Part shown: positions 23,561 through 37,000 of the stretch, piece by piece
Position numbering within the stretch: the stretch's first letter is position 1
Layout of the letters: every line of letters starts with the position of its first letter
Assembly (NCBI RefSeq): GCF_040958095.1
Contig: NC_091152.1
Location: 17,950,796 to 18,014,795, forward strand
Source: Procambarus clarkii
Taxonomy: Eukaryota; Arthropoda; Malacostraca; Decapoda; Cambaridae
Direction: 5' to 3'
Length of the DNA stretch: 64,000 bases
Program-made: the position numbers and the translations under genes
The notes under the pieces: model-generated
What the model saw: the letters and a program-made list of their open reading frames with translations, nothing else
The model's database searches: none
Told to the model about the DNA's origin: nothing

Positions 23561-24370
23561 CCTGCCTGTGAGTGTAGCGAGGACTCCTGTCATGTGTACA
23601 AGTCAACACTGCCTGTTAGCGGAGCGTCCTGTGGCACATGGAGTCAACTTTGTGGCTTCGAGTATGAGGAAGGTATCGGAAGGTGCTGTGGTATTCGTAG
23701 CATAGTTTCTGCAGAAGTGCACCTCGCGCCGCCTGTGGTGGACGATGTGGGAGACGGTTCCTCGGGATCAGACTGAACTTGTGAGGCCCAGTGTGGCTGG
23801 GATCTTCCGTCGGTAGTGGTTGGTGCGGGTGCTTGCTCCTCTTCTCGGCTGGTGGCGTTCGTTCCCCCATTCGATGAAGGTTCTGCCCGTACAAGAACGT
23901 AGAAAGCTGCTGGCGGATATATTGCAGGCCCATAACTGTGAGGGAGAGCGATGGGGAGTAGAGGGTAAGGAGCGTGTAGATGCTGTTTAGGCATCATCGG
24001 TAACGAGTGTGGGTGTGGACGGTTCTTCTATCTCAGGTCATGTTGGACTGTACTAGGTGATCAGCCCCACGTCTAGCCGGAAGAGGCCCAATTGTGCAGC
24101 AGGCAGATCACCTTCTGTGGGTGCGTCGTGACTCTTAGAGTGCACTCTTTTTTTTTTGTCCTCTACTGAATCTTTCTTCCTGTAATTACTCGCCGACCCA
24201 CTGGGGGAAGCTGGTGATAGTGCGAGTCAACAGAGTTGTGGTCACCACCTGGAGGACGGCGGTGTTCACCTCGTACAGCAGACGGCGAGGGTGAGCTGGG
24301 TGGGCGCCACTGCGGCCAGGCCCACACCACCACCCACCACCCACTCCTGTGTGTGTTGCAGTGCACACAG
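23561..24370. other. No gene recognised
   Basis: Short open frames on both strands; 24186-24449 on minus is open but matches nothing I know. No splice-supported exon could be argued. Confidence 0.4.
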
Positions 24371-25262
24371 CAGGTCCTCCATCAAATTTGCAGATGACAC
24401 TAAGATCTATGGTTAAGTGGGAAGCGAAGGTGATATTGAGACCTTGCAAAGAGATCTACATGAACTCCACAAATGGTCAGAGGACTGGCAAATGCTTTTT
24501 AATGTCCATAAATGCAAGACCTTGCATGTGGGGCACAACCATCCACGTCCCAACTACCAAATTAACATCATTACCTTACAACAGATTGATGAAGAAAAGT
24601 ACATTGGAGTCAGAATTCAACATTTACTGAGAGTTGCACAACAAGTGGGAGCGGCAGTACAAAATACTAACAAACCCGAGGAATAATCAAGCGTACCTTT
24701 ACCTTAATTAAGGTAAAGAAGGTAGTGATTAAATTGTATAAATCTCTGATACCTATATATTTTTGGGGGGGGTGGGGTGGGAGGGGGGCTTGACAGGGCT
24801 TGCTTCCCTGTCCCCCATTTGGATGATTGCATCAGGCATGGAGACCTCATCTTCAGAATGGCATAGTTTCTCTGGAGAAAGTGCAACACCGGGCAACAAA
24901 AATCATTCCAGAACTAAGTCAACTCACGTATCAGGAACGGTTGAGGGCCACAGGGCTAACAACACTACAAACCAGGCATGACTTTGCGGATCTCATTGAA
25001 ACTTTTAAAATACTGAACAATTTGAATGATGTTGATCCAGACAATTTCTTCAAACGGTCAGAAGTAACACAAACCAGGAGCAACGGTTTCAAGCTCAACA
25101 CGCCACAATGTAGGACTGAGAACAGGAGATGCTTTTTCACCCACAAGGTTATAAACCCATGGAAACACTTACCCGCCGAACCCGTAAATGTCACAATTCT
25201 GTTGGGTTTTAAAATACAACTGGAAAAGATCATCAGGGCAAATGGGGGGGACCTTTGACAAG
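24371..25262 (+). pseudogene. LINE RT palm-to-C-terminus fragment
   Basis: IKFADDTKIYG (RT active site), then ETLQRDLHELHKWSEDWQM, then after a gap LEKVQHRATKIIPEL and the C-terminal TFKILNNLNDVDPDNFF ... NPWKHLPAE. Stops and frameshifts separate the pieces. Confidence 0.85.
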
Positions 25263-25499
25263 TCGCCGGCTTCATGTCCTCATCGAGGTCACTAGTATTA
25301 GTGGCCCCTCAGGTAAATTTCAGGATATCATTTTTGGAAGAGTCACATCCTACATCCTTGTAATCACACATCTGGCACAAGGTAACAGACGTGTTTTAGT
25401 TAAAATACTCCAAAGTAATCTTTCTCACGATAAACTTCCATCCATTACCATCCCAGCATCACTCTGAGGACTAATCGCAGATTTCCTACCGTTCAAATT

Positions 25500-26460
25500 T
25501 CTGCAGAAACGCATGCTGCACCTAGCAATCCATTCACCATAGTCCACCCTGAACTACTACCAGTGCTACCACTCCGTCCACACAGAAAATGTACAGGTCA
25601 CTCTCACAGATAACCCCTAACTACAGCAAACTCAGCAGGAGGCTTGCCTCCACCCACCCTCTACCCTTCAGACTGAACTATTTGCCTTGCTCCTTGCACT
25701 GAAATGTGTACAAGTCTCCAAACTTGATACATTAATTGTAAGTGACTCCTTATCATCCTTAAATGCTCTCAACTCTTTAAGACATAACTGTAACATGCTC
25801 GTGTCCGAAGCTAGACACAAATACAACAAAATTATTAAGGATGGTAACAGTGTCCATTTCATGTGGTCTCCATCTCATGTTGGCCTTCGAATGCATGATA
25901 GAGCTGATAAGTTAGCCAAAGAATCTGCCTTTAAAGGAGCCGTTGAGTGTAACCTTGGATTGTCAATGAGCAATCTGAGAGCAGCAGTACACCGAGAACT
26001 TCAACAAGATCTTGTAGATCTGAGGCAAAGTGAAATTGACACCAGTAATTCCATCTATCATCATGCTATCATGCAAGAAGAGCCACACATCTCTGGATCA
26101 GCCAATAAAATCAGCAGACTTCTAGATGTTACTACTGCTCGGCTTAGACTCGGTTACAAGTATCTCTGGTAATTCTCATTATCTGCTGATGTAGACCTGA
26201 CCAAATGTAAACTGTGTCAACAAAATTATTCGCACACCCTCCGTCACTATGTGATGGAGTGCGAAAAGATACGTGAATTTAGAGACAATTCTATAACCAA
26301 TGTGTAAATCTTTCATTCAAAATGATCTACTACCAGAAATTTTAGCCAAATAGCCCCAGTTTGCTAACTGTAGGTAGTAACTAAGTGATTGTAACCTATC
26401 CACCGCTGCCCACTGGATGGGGGGCGGTGTGCAGGACAAACATATAAATTGTGACACTAG
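25500..26460 (+). pseudogene. LINE RNase H and C-terminal fragment
   Basis: QTELFALLLALKC, VSDSLSSLNAL and MWSPSHVGLRMHDRADKLAK (RNase H), then TARLRLGYKYLW and a CKLCQQNYSHTLRHYVMECE zinc motif after a stop. 3' UTR to about 26460. Confidence 0.85.
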
Positions 26461-27302
26461 CTCTCTACATATGTCAGTTGCTTAATTTAGAAACTAAATT
26501 TAGAAATTAGAACTAAATTTAGAAAGTAGAAGTTTAGAAAAAATCTGCTATCAGAATAATAACAAATTCTGCTTTCAGACAACACTCAGCCCCCTTGTTT
26601 AACTCCCTTAACATGCTAAACATAATCTCACTCCACAAATTTTAGTGATGAGCCTAAGGCATAGGCTTTGTGTTAGCCTATGATGTGATAGATTTCAAGC
26701 AAAGACTATTGCCCTGGAAACACAAACCGAAACTGTCTCTATTTTCCGCTTGTTACAACTTGTAATAAAGTTGTTACATCTTGGCTTAACGTGTTTATGA
26801 CGTATTAGAACGTTGTTACAACTTGCTATATTGGTTGTTATAACTGGTTAGGTGTTAAAACTTGTTCAAACGTTGTACCAACGTCGTAGTTTCGGTGTGT
26901 GTTTGGCGGGTGGCACCCTCTACAGAGTAGCACCCAGAAGAGTGGCACCTCCAGCAAAGTGGAACCCCCAAGCAGAGTGGCACCCTCTTCAATTCATGCT
27001 TCACAACAGGCAGGTGAACAAAGACACCCCATCTTACATTAACAAGCAGGAAGTATTTCGACGTGTTATATATGTACTGTATAGCTGATTAAAACTATTT
27101 CAGAATATTATGTAAATTTTTTTTATCTGTATACAGAACATTGATCAGGAGCCGGTAATGAGGATAACAGAGACAGAACACTTACGGTATTCGGTCAAAA
27201 TGAACTCAAACAGAGGTATAAAAACACATTGAATCCGACTAACATGGATGTTGGCGGGGTTAATGCCATATGGTGAAAGGTATTCACAATTCTTTTTATG
27301 TT
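26461..27302. other. LINE scrap and degenerate short repeats; no gene
   Basis: 26540-26640 is a near copy of 33910-34000 (LINE C-terminal region). 26750-26900 holds degenerate repeats of an ACGTTGTTACAACTTG type, and 26920-26995 a short GAGTGGCACC-type repeat. The gene A polyadenylation site should lie here, but I found no convincing AATAAA on the minus strand. Confidence 0.5.
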
Positions 27303-27830
27303 GTGACGTACTCTAGTGAAGGTTGCTGTTGTTGTTGTATGTTGAGACGTACTCTAGTGAAGGCTCTTGTTGTTGTAGGTTGAGACGTACTCTGGTGAAG
27401 GCTCTTGTTGTTGTATGTTGAGACGTACTCTGGTGAAGGCTCTTGTTGTTGTAGGTTGAGACGTACTCTGGTGAAGGCTCTTGTTGTTGTAGGTTGAGAC
27501 GTACTCTAGTGAAGGCTCTTGTTGTTGTATGTTGAGATGTACTCGGGTGAAGGCTCTTGTTGTTGTAGGTTGAGATGTACTCGGGTGAAGGCTCTTGTTG
27601 TTGTATGTTGAGACGTACTCTGGTGAAGGCTCTTGTTGTTGTAGGTTGAGACGTACTCTGGTGAAGGCTCTTGTTGTTGTAGGTTGAGACGTACTCTGGT
27701 GAAGGCTCTTGTTGTTGTAGGTTGAGACGTACTCGGGTGAAGGCTCTTGTTGTTGTAGGTTGAGATGTACTCGGGTGAAGGCTCTTGTTGTTGTAGGTTG
27801 AGACGTACTCGGGTGAAGGCTCTTGTTGTT
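27303..27830. repeat. 38-bp minisatellite at the 3' end of gene A, about 14 copies
   Basis: Unit GTTGTTGTAGGTTGAGACGT plus ACTCTGGTGAAGGCTCTT. It lies 14 bp beyond the stop codon, so the transcript 3' UTR probably carries it. Confidence 0.96.
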
Positions 27831-27844
27831 AACGGAAGTAACAT

Positions 27845-28002
27845 TTACGGCTTCAAGTTATTGGTGATCCAAGAAGCATAGAAGGCCACATTGGTGTAGA
27901 GTCCCTGGGTGTTGGTGGAGCCGCACTCTCTGGGGCCCCGGCTGGTAATGCCAACCACGAAGTGCCTGGTGCCCCCGGTGTTGGTGAAGGCCAGGGGCCC
28001 GC
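27845..28002 (-). CDS. Gene A exon 8: C-terminus and stop
   Basis: Encodes residues 319-369 and a TAA stop at 27847-27845: GPL, VVGITSRGP (substrate-binding strand), CG (C344), GLYTNVAFYASWI (the conserved terminal helix) and a short tail. Acceptor TGTTACAG. A 38-bp minisatellite begins 14 bases beyond the stop, so the 3' UTR probably consists largely of repeat. Confidence 0.95.
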
Positions 28003-31000
28003 CTGTAACAAGATCCTACTGTTAATATGGAGAATATTAGGGATTATATTGTTGAGGCTATCGATATATATCGATATATTATTCATGGTTGATGGGGCTA
28101 TCAGTGAAGGAACCAGTGGAACGAGGCTATCAGAGTGGGAACCAGAGGAATGAGGTTATCAGAGAACCATTACAAGAATCTTCCCACCATACTGGTTTTC
28201 TCTACAGGTGTCCTGGTCCTCCCCACTTACCAGAGTCCCCCCCCCTGCAGGTGTCCTTGTCCTCCACACTTACCAGAGTCCCCCCCCTGCAGGTGTCCTG
28301 GTCCTCCCCACTTACCAGAGTCCCCCCCCCTGCAGGTGTCCTTGTCCTCCACACTTACCAGAGTCCCCCCCCTGCAGGTGTCCTTGTCCTCCACACTTAC
28401 CAGAGTCCCCCCCCCTGCAGGTGTCCTTGTCCTCCACACTTACCAGAGTCCCCCCCCTGCAGGTGTCCTTGTCCTCCACACTTACCAGAGTCCCCCCCCT
28501 GCAGGTGTCCTTGTCCTCCCCACTTACCAGAGTCCCCCCCCTGCAGGTGTCCTTGTCCTCCCCACTTACCAGAGTCCCCCCCCTGCAGGTGTCCTTGTCC
28601 TCCACACTTACCAGAGTCCCCCCCCCTGCAGGTGTCCTTGTCCTCCACACTTACCAGAGTCCCCCCCCTGCAGGTGTCCTTGTCCTCCACACTTACCAGA
28701 GTCCCCCCCCTGCAGGTGTCCTTGTCCTCCACACTTACCAGAGTCCCCCCCCCCTGCAGGTGTCCTTGTCCTCCACACTTACCAGAGTCCCCCCCCCCCC
28801 TGCAGGTGTCCTTGTCCTCACCACTTACGAGAGTCCCCCCCCCCCTGCAGGTCTCCTGGTCCTCCCCACTTACCAGAGTCCCCCCCCCCTGCAGGTGTCC
28901 TTGTCCTCCCCACTTACCAGAGTCCCCCCCCCTGCAGGTGTCCTGGTCCTCCACACTTACCAGAGTCCCCCCCCCCTGCAGATGTCCTTGTCCTCCACAC
29001 TTACCAGAGTCCCCCCCCCCCTGCAGATGTCCTTGTCCTCCACACTTACCAGAGTCCCCCCCCCCCCCTGCAGGTGTCCTTGTCCTCCCCACTTACCAGA
29101 GTCCCCCCCCTGCAGGTGTCCTGGTCCTCCACACTTACCAGTCCCCCCTGCAGGTGTCCTTGTCCTCCACACTTACCAGAGTCCCCCCCCTGCAGGTGTC
29201 CTTGTCCTCCCCACTTACCAGAGTCCCCCCTGCAGGTGTCCTTGTCCTCCACACTTACCAGAGTCCCCCCTGCAGGTGTCCTTGTCCTCCCCACTTACCA
29301 GAGTCCCCCCCCCCTGCAGGTGTCCTGGTCCTCCACACTTACCAGTCCCCCCTGCAGGTGTCCTTGTCCTCCACACTTACCAGAGTCCCCCCCCCCTGCA
29401 GGTGTCCTTGTCCTCCCCACTTACCAGAGTCCCCCCTGCAGGTGTCCTTGTCCTCCACACTTACCAGAGTCCCCCCTGCAGGTGTCCTTGTCCCCCCCCT
29501 GCAGGTGTCCTGGTCCTCCACACTTACCAGAGTCCCCCCCCCCCTGCAGATGTCCTTGTCCTCCACACTTACCAGAGTCCACCCCCCCTGCAGGTGTCCT
29601 TGTCCTCCCCACTTACCAGAGTCCCCCCCCCCTGCAGGTGTACTTGTCCTCCCCACTTACCAGAGTCCCCCCCCCCTGCAGGTGTCCTGGTCCTCCCCAC
29701 TTACCAGAGTCCCCCCCCCCTGCAGGTGTCCTTGTCCTCCCCACTTACCAGAGTCCCCCCCCTGCAGGTGTCCTTGTCCTCCACACTTACCAGAGTCCCC
29801 CCCCTGCAGGTGTCCTGGTCCTCCACACTTACCAGAGTCCCCCCCCCTGCAGGTGTCCTTGTCCTCCCCACTTACCAGAGTCCCCCCCCCTGCAGGTGTC
29901 CTTGTCCTCCCCACTTACCAGAGTCCCCCCCCCCTGCAGGTGTCCTTGTCCTCCCCACTTACCAGAGTCCCCCCCCTGCAGGTGTCCTTGTCCTCCACAC
30001 TTACCAGAGTCCCCCCCCCCCTGCAGGTGTCCTTGTCCTCCCACTTACCAGAGTCCCCCCCCTGCAGGTGTCCTGGTCCTCCACACTTACCAGAGTCCCC
30101 CCCCCTGCAGGTGTCCTTGTCCTCCACACTTACCAGAGTCCCCCCCCTGCAGGTGTCCTTGTCCTCCCCACTTACCAGAGTCCCCCCCCCTGCAGGTGTC
30201 CTTGTCCTCCCCACTTACCAGAGTCCCCCCCCCTGCAGGTGTCCTTGTCCTCCACACTTACCAGAGTCCCCCCTGCAGGTGTCCTTGTCCTCCCACTTAC
30301 CAGAGTCCCCCCCCTGCAGGTGTCCTTGTCCTCCCCACTTACCAGAGTCCCCCCCCTGCAGGTGTCCTTGTCCTCCACACTTACCAGAGTCCCCCCCCCT
30401 GCAGGTGTCCTTGTCCTCCCCACTTACCAGAGTCCCCCCCCCCTGCAGGTGTCCTGATCCTCCCCACTTACCAGAGTCCCCCCCCCCCCCTGCAGGTGTC
30501 CTGGTCCTCCACACTTACCAGTCCCCCCCCTGCAGGTGTCCTGATCCTCCCCACTTACCAGAGTCCCCCCCCCATGCAGGTGTCCTTGTCCTCCACACTT
30601 ACCAGAGTCCCCCCCCCCTGCAGATGTCCTTGTCCTCCACACTTACCAGAGTCCCCCCCCCCCCTGCAGATGTCCTTGTCCTCCACACTTACCAGAGTCC
30701 CCCCCCCCCTGCAGGTGTCCTTGTCCTCCCCACTTACCAGAGTCCCCCCCCTGCAGGTGTCCTTGTCCTCCACACTTACCAGAGTCCCCCCCCCTGCAGG
30801 TGTCCTTGTCCTCCACACTTGCCAGAGTCCCCCCCCCCCTGCAGGTGTCCTTGTCCTCCACACTTACCAGTCACCCCCCCCTGCAGGTGTCCTTGTCCTC
30901 CCCACTTACCAGAGTCCCCCCCCCCTGCAGGTGTCCTGGTCCTCCCCACTTACCAGAGTCCCCCCCCCTGCAGGTGTCCTTGTCCTCCACACTTACCAGA

Positions 31001-34000
31001 GTCCCCCCCCCCTGCAGGTGTCCTTGTCCTCCCCACTTACCAGAGTCCCCCCCCCCTGCAGGTGTCCTTGTCCTCCCACTTACCAGAGTCCCCCCCCCCT
31101 GCAGGTGTCCTTGTCCTCCCCACTTACCAGAGACCCCCCCCTGCAGGTGTCCTTGACCTCCCCACTTACCAGAGTCCCCCCTGCAGGTGTCCTGGTCCTC
31201 CACACTTACCAGAGTCCCCCCCCCCTGCAGGTGTCCTGGTCCTCCCCACTTACCAGAGTCCCCCCCCCCCCCTGCAGGTGTCCTTGTCCTCCCCACTTAC
31301 CAGAGTCCCCCCCCTGCAGGTGTCCTTGTCCTCCACACTTACCAGAGTCCCCCCCCCCCTGCAGGTGTCCTTGTCCTCCCCACTTACCAGAGTCCCCCCC
31401 CTGCAGGTGTCCTTGTCCTCCCCACTTACTAGAGTCCCCCCCCCTGCAGGTGTCCTTGTCCTCACCACTTACGAGTCCCCCCCCCTGCAGGTGTCCTGGT
31501 CCTCACCACTTACCAGAGTCCCCCCCCTGCAGGTGTCCTTGTCCTCCCCACTTACTAGAGTCCCCCCCCTGCAGGTGTCCTTGTCCTCACCACTTACGAG
31601 AGTCCCCCCCCTGCAGGTGTCCTTGTCCTCACCACTTACGAGAGTCCCCCCCCCTGCAGGTGTCCTGGTCCTCCCCACTTACCAGAGTCCCCCCCCCCTG
31701 CAGGTGTCCTGGTCCTCCACACTTACCAGAGTCCCCCCCCCCCTGCAGGTGTCCTGGTCCTCCCCACTTACGAGAGTCCCCCCCCTGCAGGTGTCCTTGT
31801 CCTCACTACTTACGAGAGTCCCCCCCCTGCAGGTGTCCTTGTCCTCACCACTTACGAGAGTCCCCCCCCTGCAGGTGTCCTGGTCCTCCCCACTTACCAG
31901 AGTCCCCCCCCTGCAGGTGTCCTTGTCCTCCCCACTTACCAGAGTCCCCCCCCTGCAGGTGTCCTTGTCCTCCCCACTTACCAGAGTCCCCCCCCCTTCA
32001 GGTGTCCTTGTCCTCCCCACTTACCAGAGTCCCCCCCCCCCCTGCAGGTGTCCTTGTCCTCCACACTTACCAGAGTCCCCCCTGCAGGTGTCCTTGTCCT
32101 CCCCACTTACCAGAGTCCCCTCTGCAGGTGTCCTTGTCCTCCACACTTACCAGAGTCCCCCCCCCTGCAGGTGTCCTTGTCCTCACCACTTACGAGTCCC
32201 CCCCCCTGCAGGTGTCCTGGTCCTCCCCACTTACCAGAGTCCCCCCCCCCCTGCAGGTGTCCTTGTCCTCCACACTTACCAGAGTCACCCCCCCCCTGCA
32301 GGTGTCCTTGTCCTGCACACTTACCAGAGTCCCCCCCTGCAGGTGTCCTGGTCCTCCCCACTTACCAGAGTCCCCCCCCCCCTGCAGGTGTCCTTGTCCT
32401 CCCCACTTGCCAGAGTCCCCCCTGCAGGTGGCCTTGTCCTCCCCACTTACCAGAGTCCCCCCTGCAGGTGTCCTTGTCCTCCACACTTAAGAGAGTCCCC
32501 CCCCCCTGCAGGTGTCCTGGTCCTCCACACTTACCAGAGTCCCCCCCCCCCTGCAGGTGTCCTGGTCCTCCACACTTACCAGAGTCCCCCCTGCAGGTGT
32601 CCTTGTCCTCCACACTTACCAGAGTCCCCCCCCCCTGCAGGTGTCCTGGTCCTCCACACTTACCAGAGTCCCCCTGCAGGTGTCCTTGTCCTCCACACTT
32701 ACCAGAGTCCCCCCTGCAGGTGTCCTTGTCCTCCACACTTACCAGAGTCCCCCCCTGCAGGTGTCCTGGTCCTCCACACTTACCAGAGTCCCCCCTGCAG
32801 GTGTCCTTGTCCTCCACACTTACCAGAGTCCCCCCCCCTGCAGGTGTCCTTGTCTTCCACACTTACCAGAGTCCCCCCTGCAGGTGTCCTTGCCCTCTCC
32901 ACCTGCACACAGCACCATGCGACGGTCCGGATAACCTTGTCTCAGAGTCTCACAATATTGCGAGTTTTGGATGGGCAACTGCACTTGCTGCAGAGGGTTG
33001 AGTCGAATGAACTCTGACGAATCTGGAATTGATAATTAAGCAAGAATTAATAGATAAAAAGTTGTCTACCAATAGCTCTACTCCTACCTCGTAAAATTTG
33101 ACATTCTTAGCCCCTGTCAGTTTGGCTTCCGCTCCCAAAAGAGTACCAACGATGCGATTATTAGTCTCCTTGATATAATTTACTCAGCCCTTGACAAAAA
33201 TGAGTTTTCAATTGGACTCTTCATTGACCTGATAAAGGCCTTTGATACAGTTAATCACAATTACTTCTTATGTGAACTCCATCATTATGGAATCCGAGGC
33301 CATACACTGGACAATATCCAATCCTATCTTAGTGATAGACACCAATGTGTAGCCATCAGTAATATAACCTCTCCCACTCTACCAATAACCATTGGAGAGC
33401 CACAGGACAGCATCTTGGGACCTCTTCTATTTCTTATATACATCAATGATCTGCCTAATGTCTCTAACATTCTGAAACCTATTTTGTTTGTTGTCAACCC
33501 ACATACACTAAATAATGTTCTTAATAATTAACTAAAAAAAGTCCACTTATGGATGTCAACCAACAAACTAACACTTAACATAGAAAAGACCTACAACATC
33601 TTATTCGGAAGCAAATCTACAAATGCAATTCAGCTTCAGATAGACAATGTAAACATTAGCAATAAAAATGATGGCAAGTTTCTTGGCCTATTCCTAGACA
33701 AGAGACTCAACTTCAGCACCCACATACAACACATAACTAAGGAAGTCTCTAAAACAATTGGTATACTCTAGAAAGTTAGATATTATGTACCTAACTCTGC
33801 TCTCATCTCTCTCTATATTATGCACTAATCTATCCCTATCTTAATTATGGTATCTGTGCATGGAGTTCTATCACTGCTTACCACCTCAAGTCCATCATCA
33901 GTCAAGTCCATCAGATTAATAACAAATTCTGCTTTCAGACAACACTCAGCCCCCTGTTTAACTCCCTAAACATGCTAAACATAATCTCACTCCACAAATT

Positions 34001-37000
34001 CTCTTGTATCAATTACATTTACAAAACCCTGTTCTTAAATGCAAATCCTGCTCTGAAACTCTCCCTGGACAGATGTAATAGGACCCATTATCACCACACC
34101 AGAAATAAATATCTCTTTGATATCCCCAGAGTCAAACTTAATGTGTGTAAACACTCTATGCAAATAAAGGGACCCAGTCTATGGAACTCACTCCCTATTG
34201 AATTGAAAAGCTGTCCAACTTTTGTGTCATTTAATAACAAAACTAAAAAGTACCTAATTTCATCTTCATAGTTTTATACCTTGTTGCTTTAAAATTGCAC
34301 TGTATCTATTGCTACCCAATCTCCCAATCTTTATGTACCCAATCTGAACATCTTTACCATTGTGATTATTGCTGTCTTCTTATATGTGCTGTCAATCTGC
34401 TGTATGTTGTCTATTAATCTTGTTTAAATTACCAATCAAGCTGTCAATGTAATCAATCAGAGCTTTAATATACCAATGTGCTTTAATATACTTACTAATC
34501 TATCTCATCTCATTTTTTTTCTTGCAATGTATCTGTTATCATTTTATTAATTCTGCTAGAATTTACCTACTTAAAATTATCTGTTAGATTAAGGACCTGC
34601 CCGAAATGCTGCGCGTACTAGTGGCTTTACAAGAGTGTAAATACTGTACTATGCTATGTATTCTCACAAACCCAATGTACCTTCTTGTATATAAATAAAT
34701 AAAATAAATAAAATGAAATAAAATATCCGTGCAATAAAATTTATTCATGCATTTGATACAGTATAACTTCTGCATTAAAATGGAGAATTAAACAGTTGAG
34801 AAGTTTCTGTGTTGTTAAAAATGGGGTTGAAATGCTCTAAATCAGTTTGAGATAAGAAAATTTATAATTAATTAACATGGGACTGGATGAAACATCTTGT
34901 AAGGCGAACATAATTGAGTAGGATCTCGTTAAAAATTGAACAGATTCTCAATAAAGTTCACCGATTAGCTGTGAACACATTTTGCAAACTCCAGAACTTG
35001 TTCCCTAGAGCACAACACCTTCACGTTTATTATTTTTACCAACTCAATATAATTTCATTATTAACAGTTTAGAATTCTTAATGTTGAAGGTAATATATAA
35101 GAAATTAAATGATGCTATAGTTTGCAATTCTCCTGCTTCCCCCCTCTCATACACTGTTCTCCTCTCTCATACACTGTTCCCCTCTCTCATACACTGTTCT
35201 CCTCTCTCATACACTGTTCTCCTCTCTCATACACTGTTACCCTCTCTCATACACTGTTCCCCTCTCTCATACACTGTTACCCTCTCTCATACACTGTTCT
35301 CCTCTCTCATACACTGTTCTCCTCTCTCATACACTGTTCCCCTCTCTCATACACTGTTCCCCTCTCTCATACACTGTTACCCTCTCTCATACACTGTTCC
35401 CCTCTCTCATACACTGTTACCCTCTCTCATACAGTGTTACCCTCTCTCATACACTGTTCCCCTCTCTCATACACTGTTCCCCTCTCTCATACACTGTTCC
35501 CCTCTCTCATACACTGTTACCCTCTCTCATACAGTGTTACCCTCTCTCATACACTGTTCCCCTCTCTCATACACTGTTCCCCTCTCTCATACACTGTTCC
35601 CCTCTCTCATACACTGTTCCCCTCTCTCATACACTGTTCCCCTCTCTCATACACTGTTACCCTCTCTCATACACTGTTACCCTTTCTCATACACTGTTAC
35701 CCTCTCTCATACACTGTTACCCTTTCTCATACACTGTTACCCTTTCTCATACACTCTTCCCCTCTCTCATACACTCTTCCCCTCTCTCATACACTCTTCC
35801 CCTCTCTCATACACTGTTACCCTCTCTCATACACTGTTACCCTCTCTCATACACACTTCCCCTCTTTTATACACTCTTCCCCTCTCTCATACACTCTTCC
35901 CCTCTCTCATACACTCTTCCCCTCTCTCATACACTGTTACCCTCTCTCATACACACTTCCCCTCTCTCATACACTGTTCCCCTCTCTCATACACTGTTCC
36001 CCTCTCTCATACACTGCTCCCCTCTCTCATACACTGTTCCCCTCTCTCATACACACTTCCCCTCTCTCATACACTGTTCCCCTCTCTCATACACACTTCC
36101 CCTCTCTCATACACTGTTCCCCTCTCTCATACACTGTTCTCCTCTCTCATACACTGTTCCCCTCTCTCATACACACTTCCCCTCTCTCATACACTGTTCC
36201 CCTCTCTCATACACACTTCCCCTCTCTCATACACTCTTCCCCTCTCTCATACACTTCCCCTCTCTCATACACTGTTCCCCTCTCTCATACACTGTTCCCC
36301 TCTCTCATACGCACTTCCCCTCTCTCATACACTGTTCCCCTCTCTCATACACACTTCCCCTCTCTCATACACTCTTCCCCTCTCTCATACACACTTCCCC
36401 TCTCATACACTGTTCCCCTCTCTCATACACACTTCCCCTCTCTCATACACTCTTCCCCTCTCTCATACACTCTTCCCCTCTCATACACTGTTACCCTCTC
36501 TCATACACTGTTAACCTTTTTCATACACTTCCCCTCTCTCATACACACTTCCCCTCTCTCATACACACTTCCCCTCTCTCATACACACTTCCCCTCTCTC
36601 ATACACACTTCCCCTCTTTCATACACACTTCCCCTCTCTCATACACTGTTCCCCTCTCTCATACACACTTCCCCTCTCTCATACACTCTTCCCCCTCTCA
36701 TACACTCTTCCCCTCTCTCATACACTTCCCGTCTCTCATACACTCCCCATCCCTAATACACATTTTCACGTTTTTATGCACAATTCTGCCCTCACATAAA
36801 CATTTACTCCCACTTCTCATATTCCTTACACAAAGGCCAATATTCTCAGAAACCTGTACAATAGTTGATTACAGTTGTGAGAAGGGACCAAAGAGCTAAA
36901 GCTCAACCTCGCAAGCACAACTAGGTGAGTACTCATACACACTTATACTCTCTCATAAAAAGTGTTGTGGTGCAGGCACTGTACATAGCGTGAGACACTA

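Noticed and set aside
24186..24449. Possible extra protease exon on minus
   Set aside because: Open but without recognisable protease motifs or a convincing acceptor/donor pair in phase.
28089..33017. Open frame of 1642 codons rich in Pro/Cys/Ser on the plus strand
   Set aside because: It is a reading of the 40-45-bp array antisense to gene A; frame changes with the C-run length and there is no domain.
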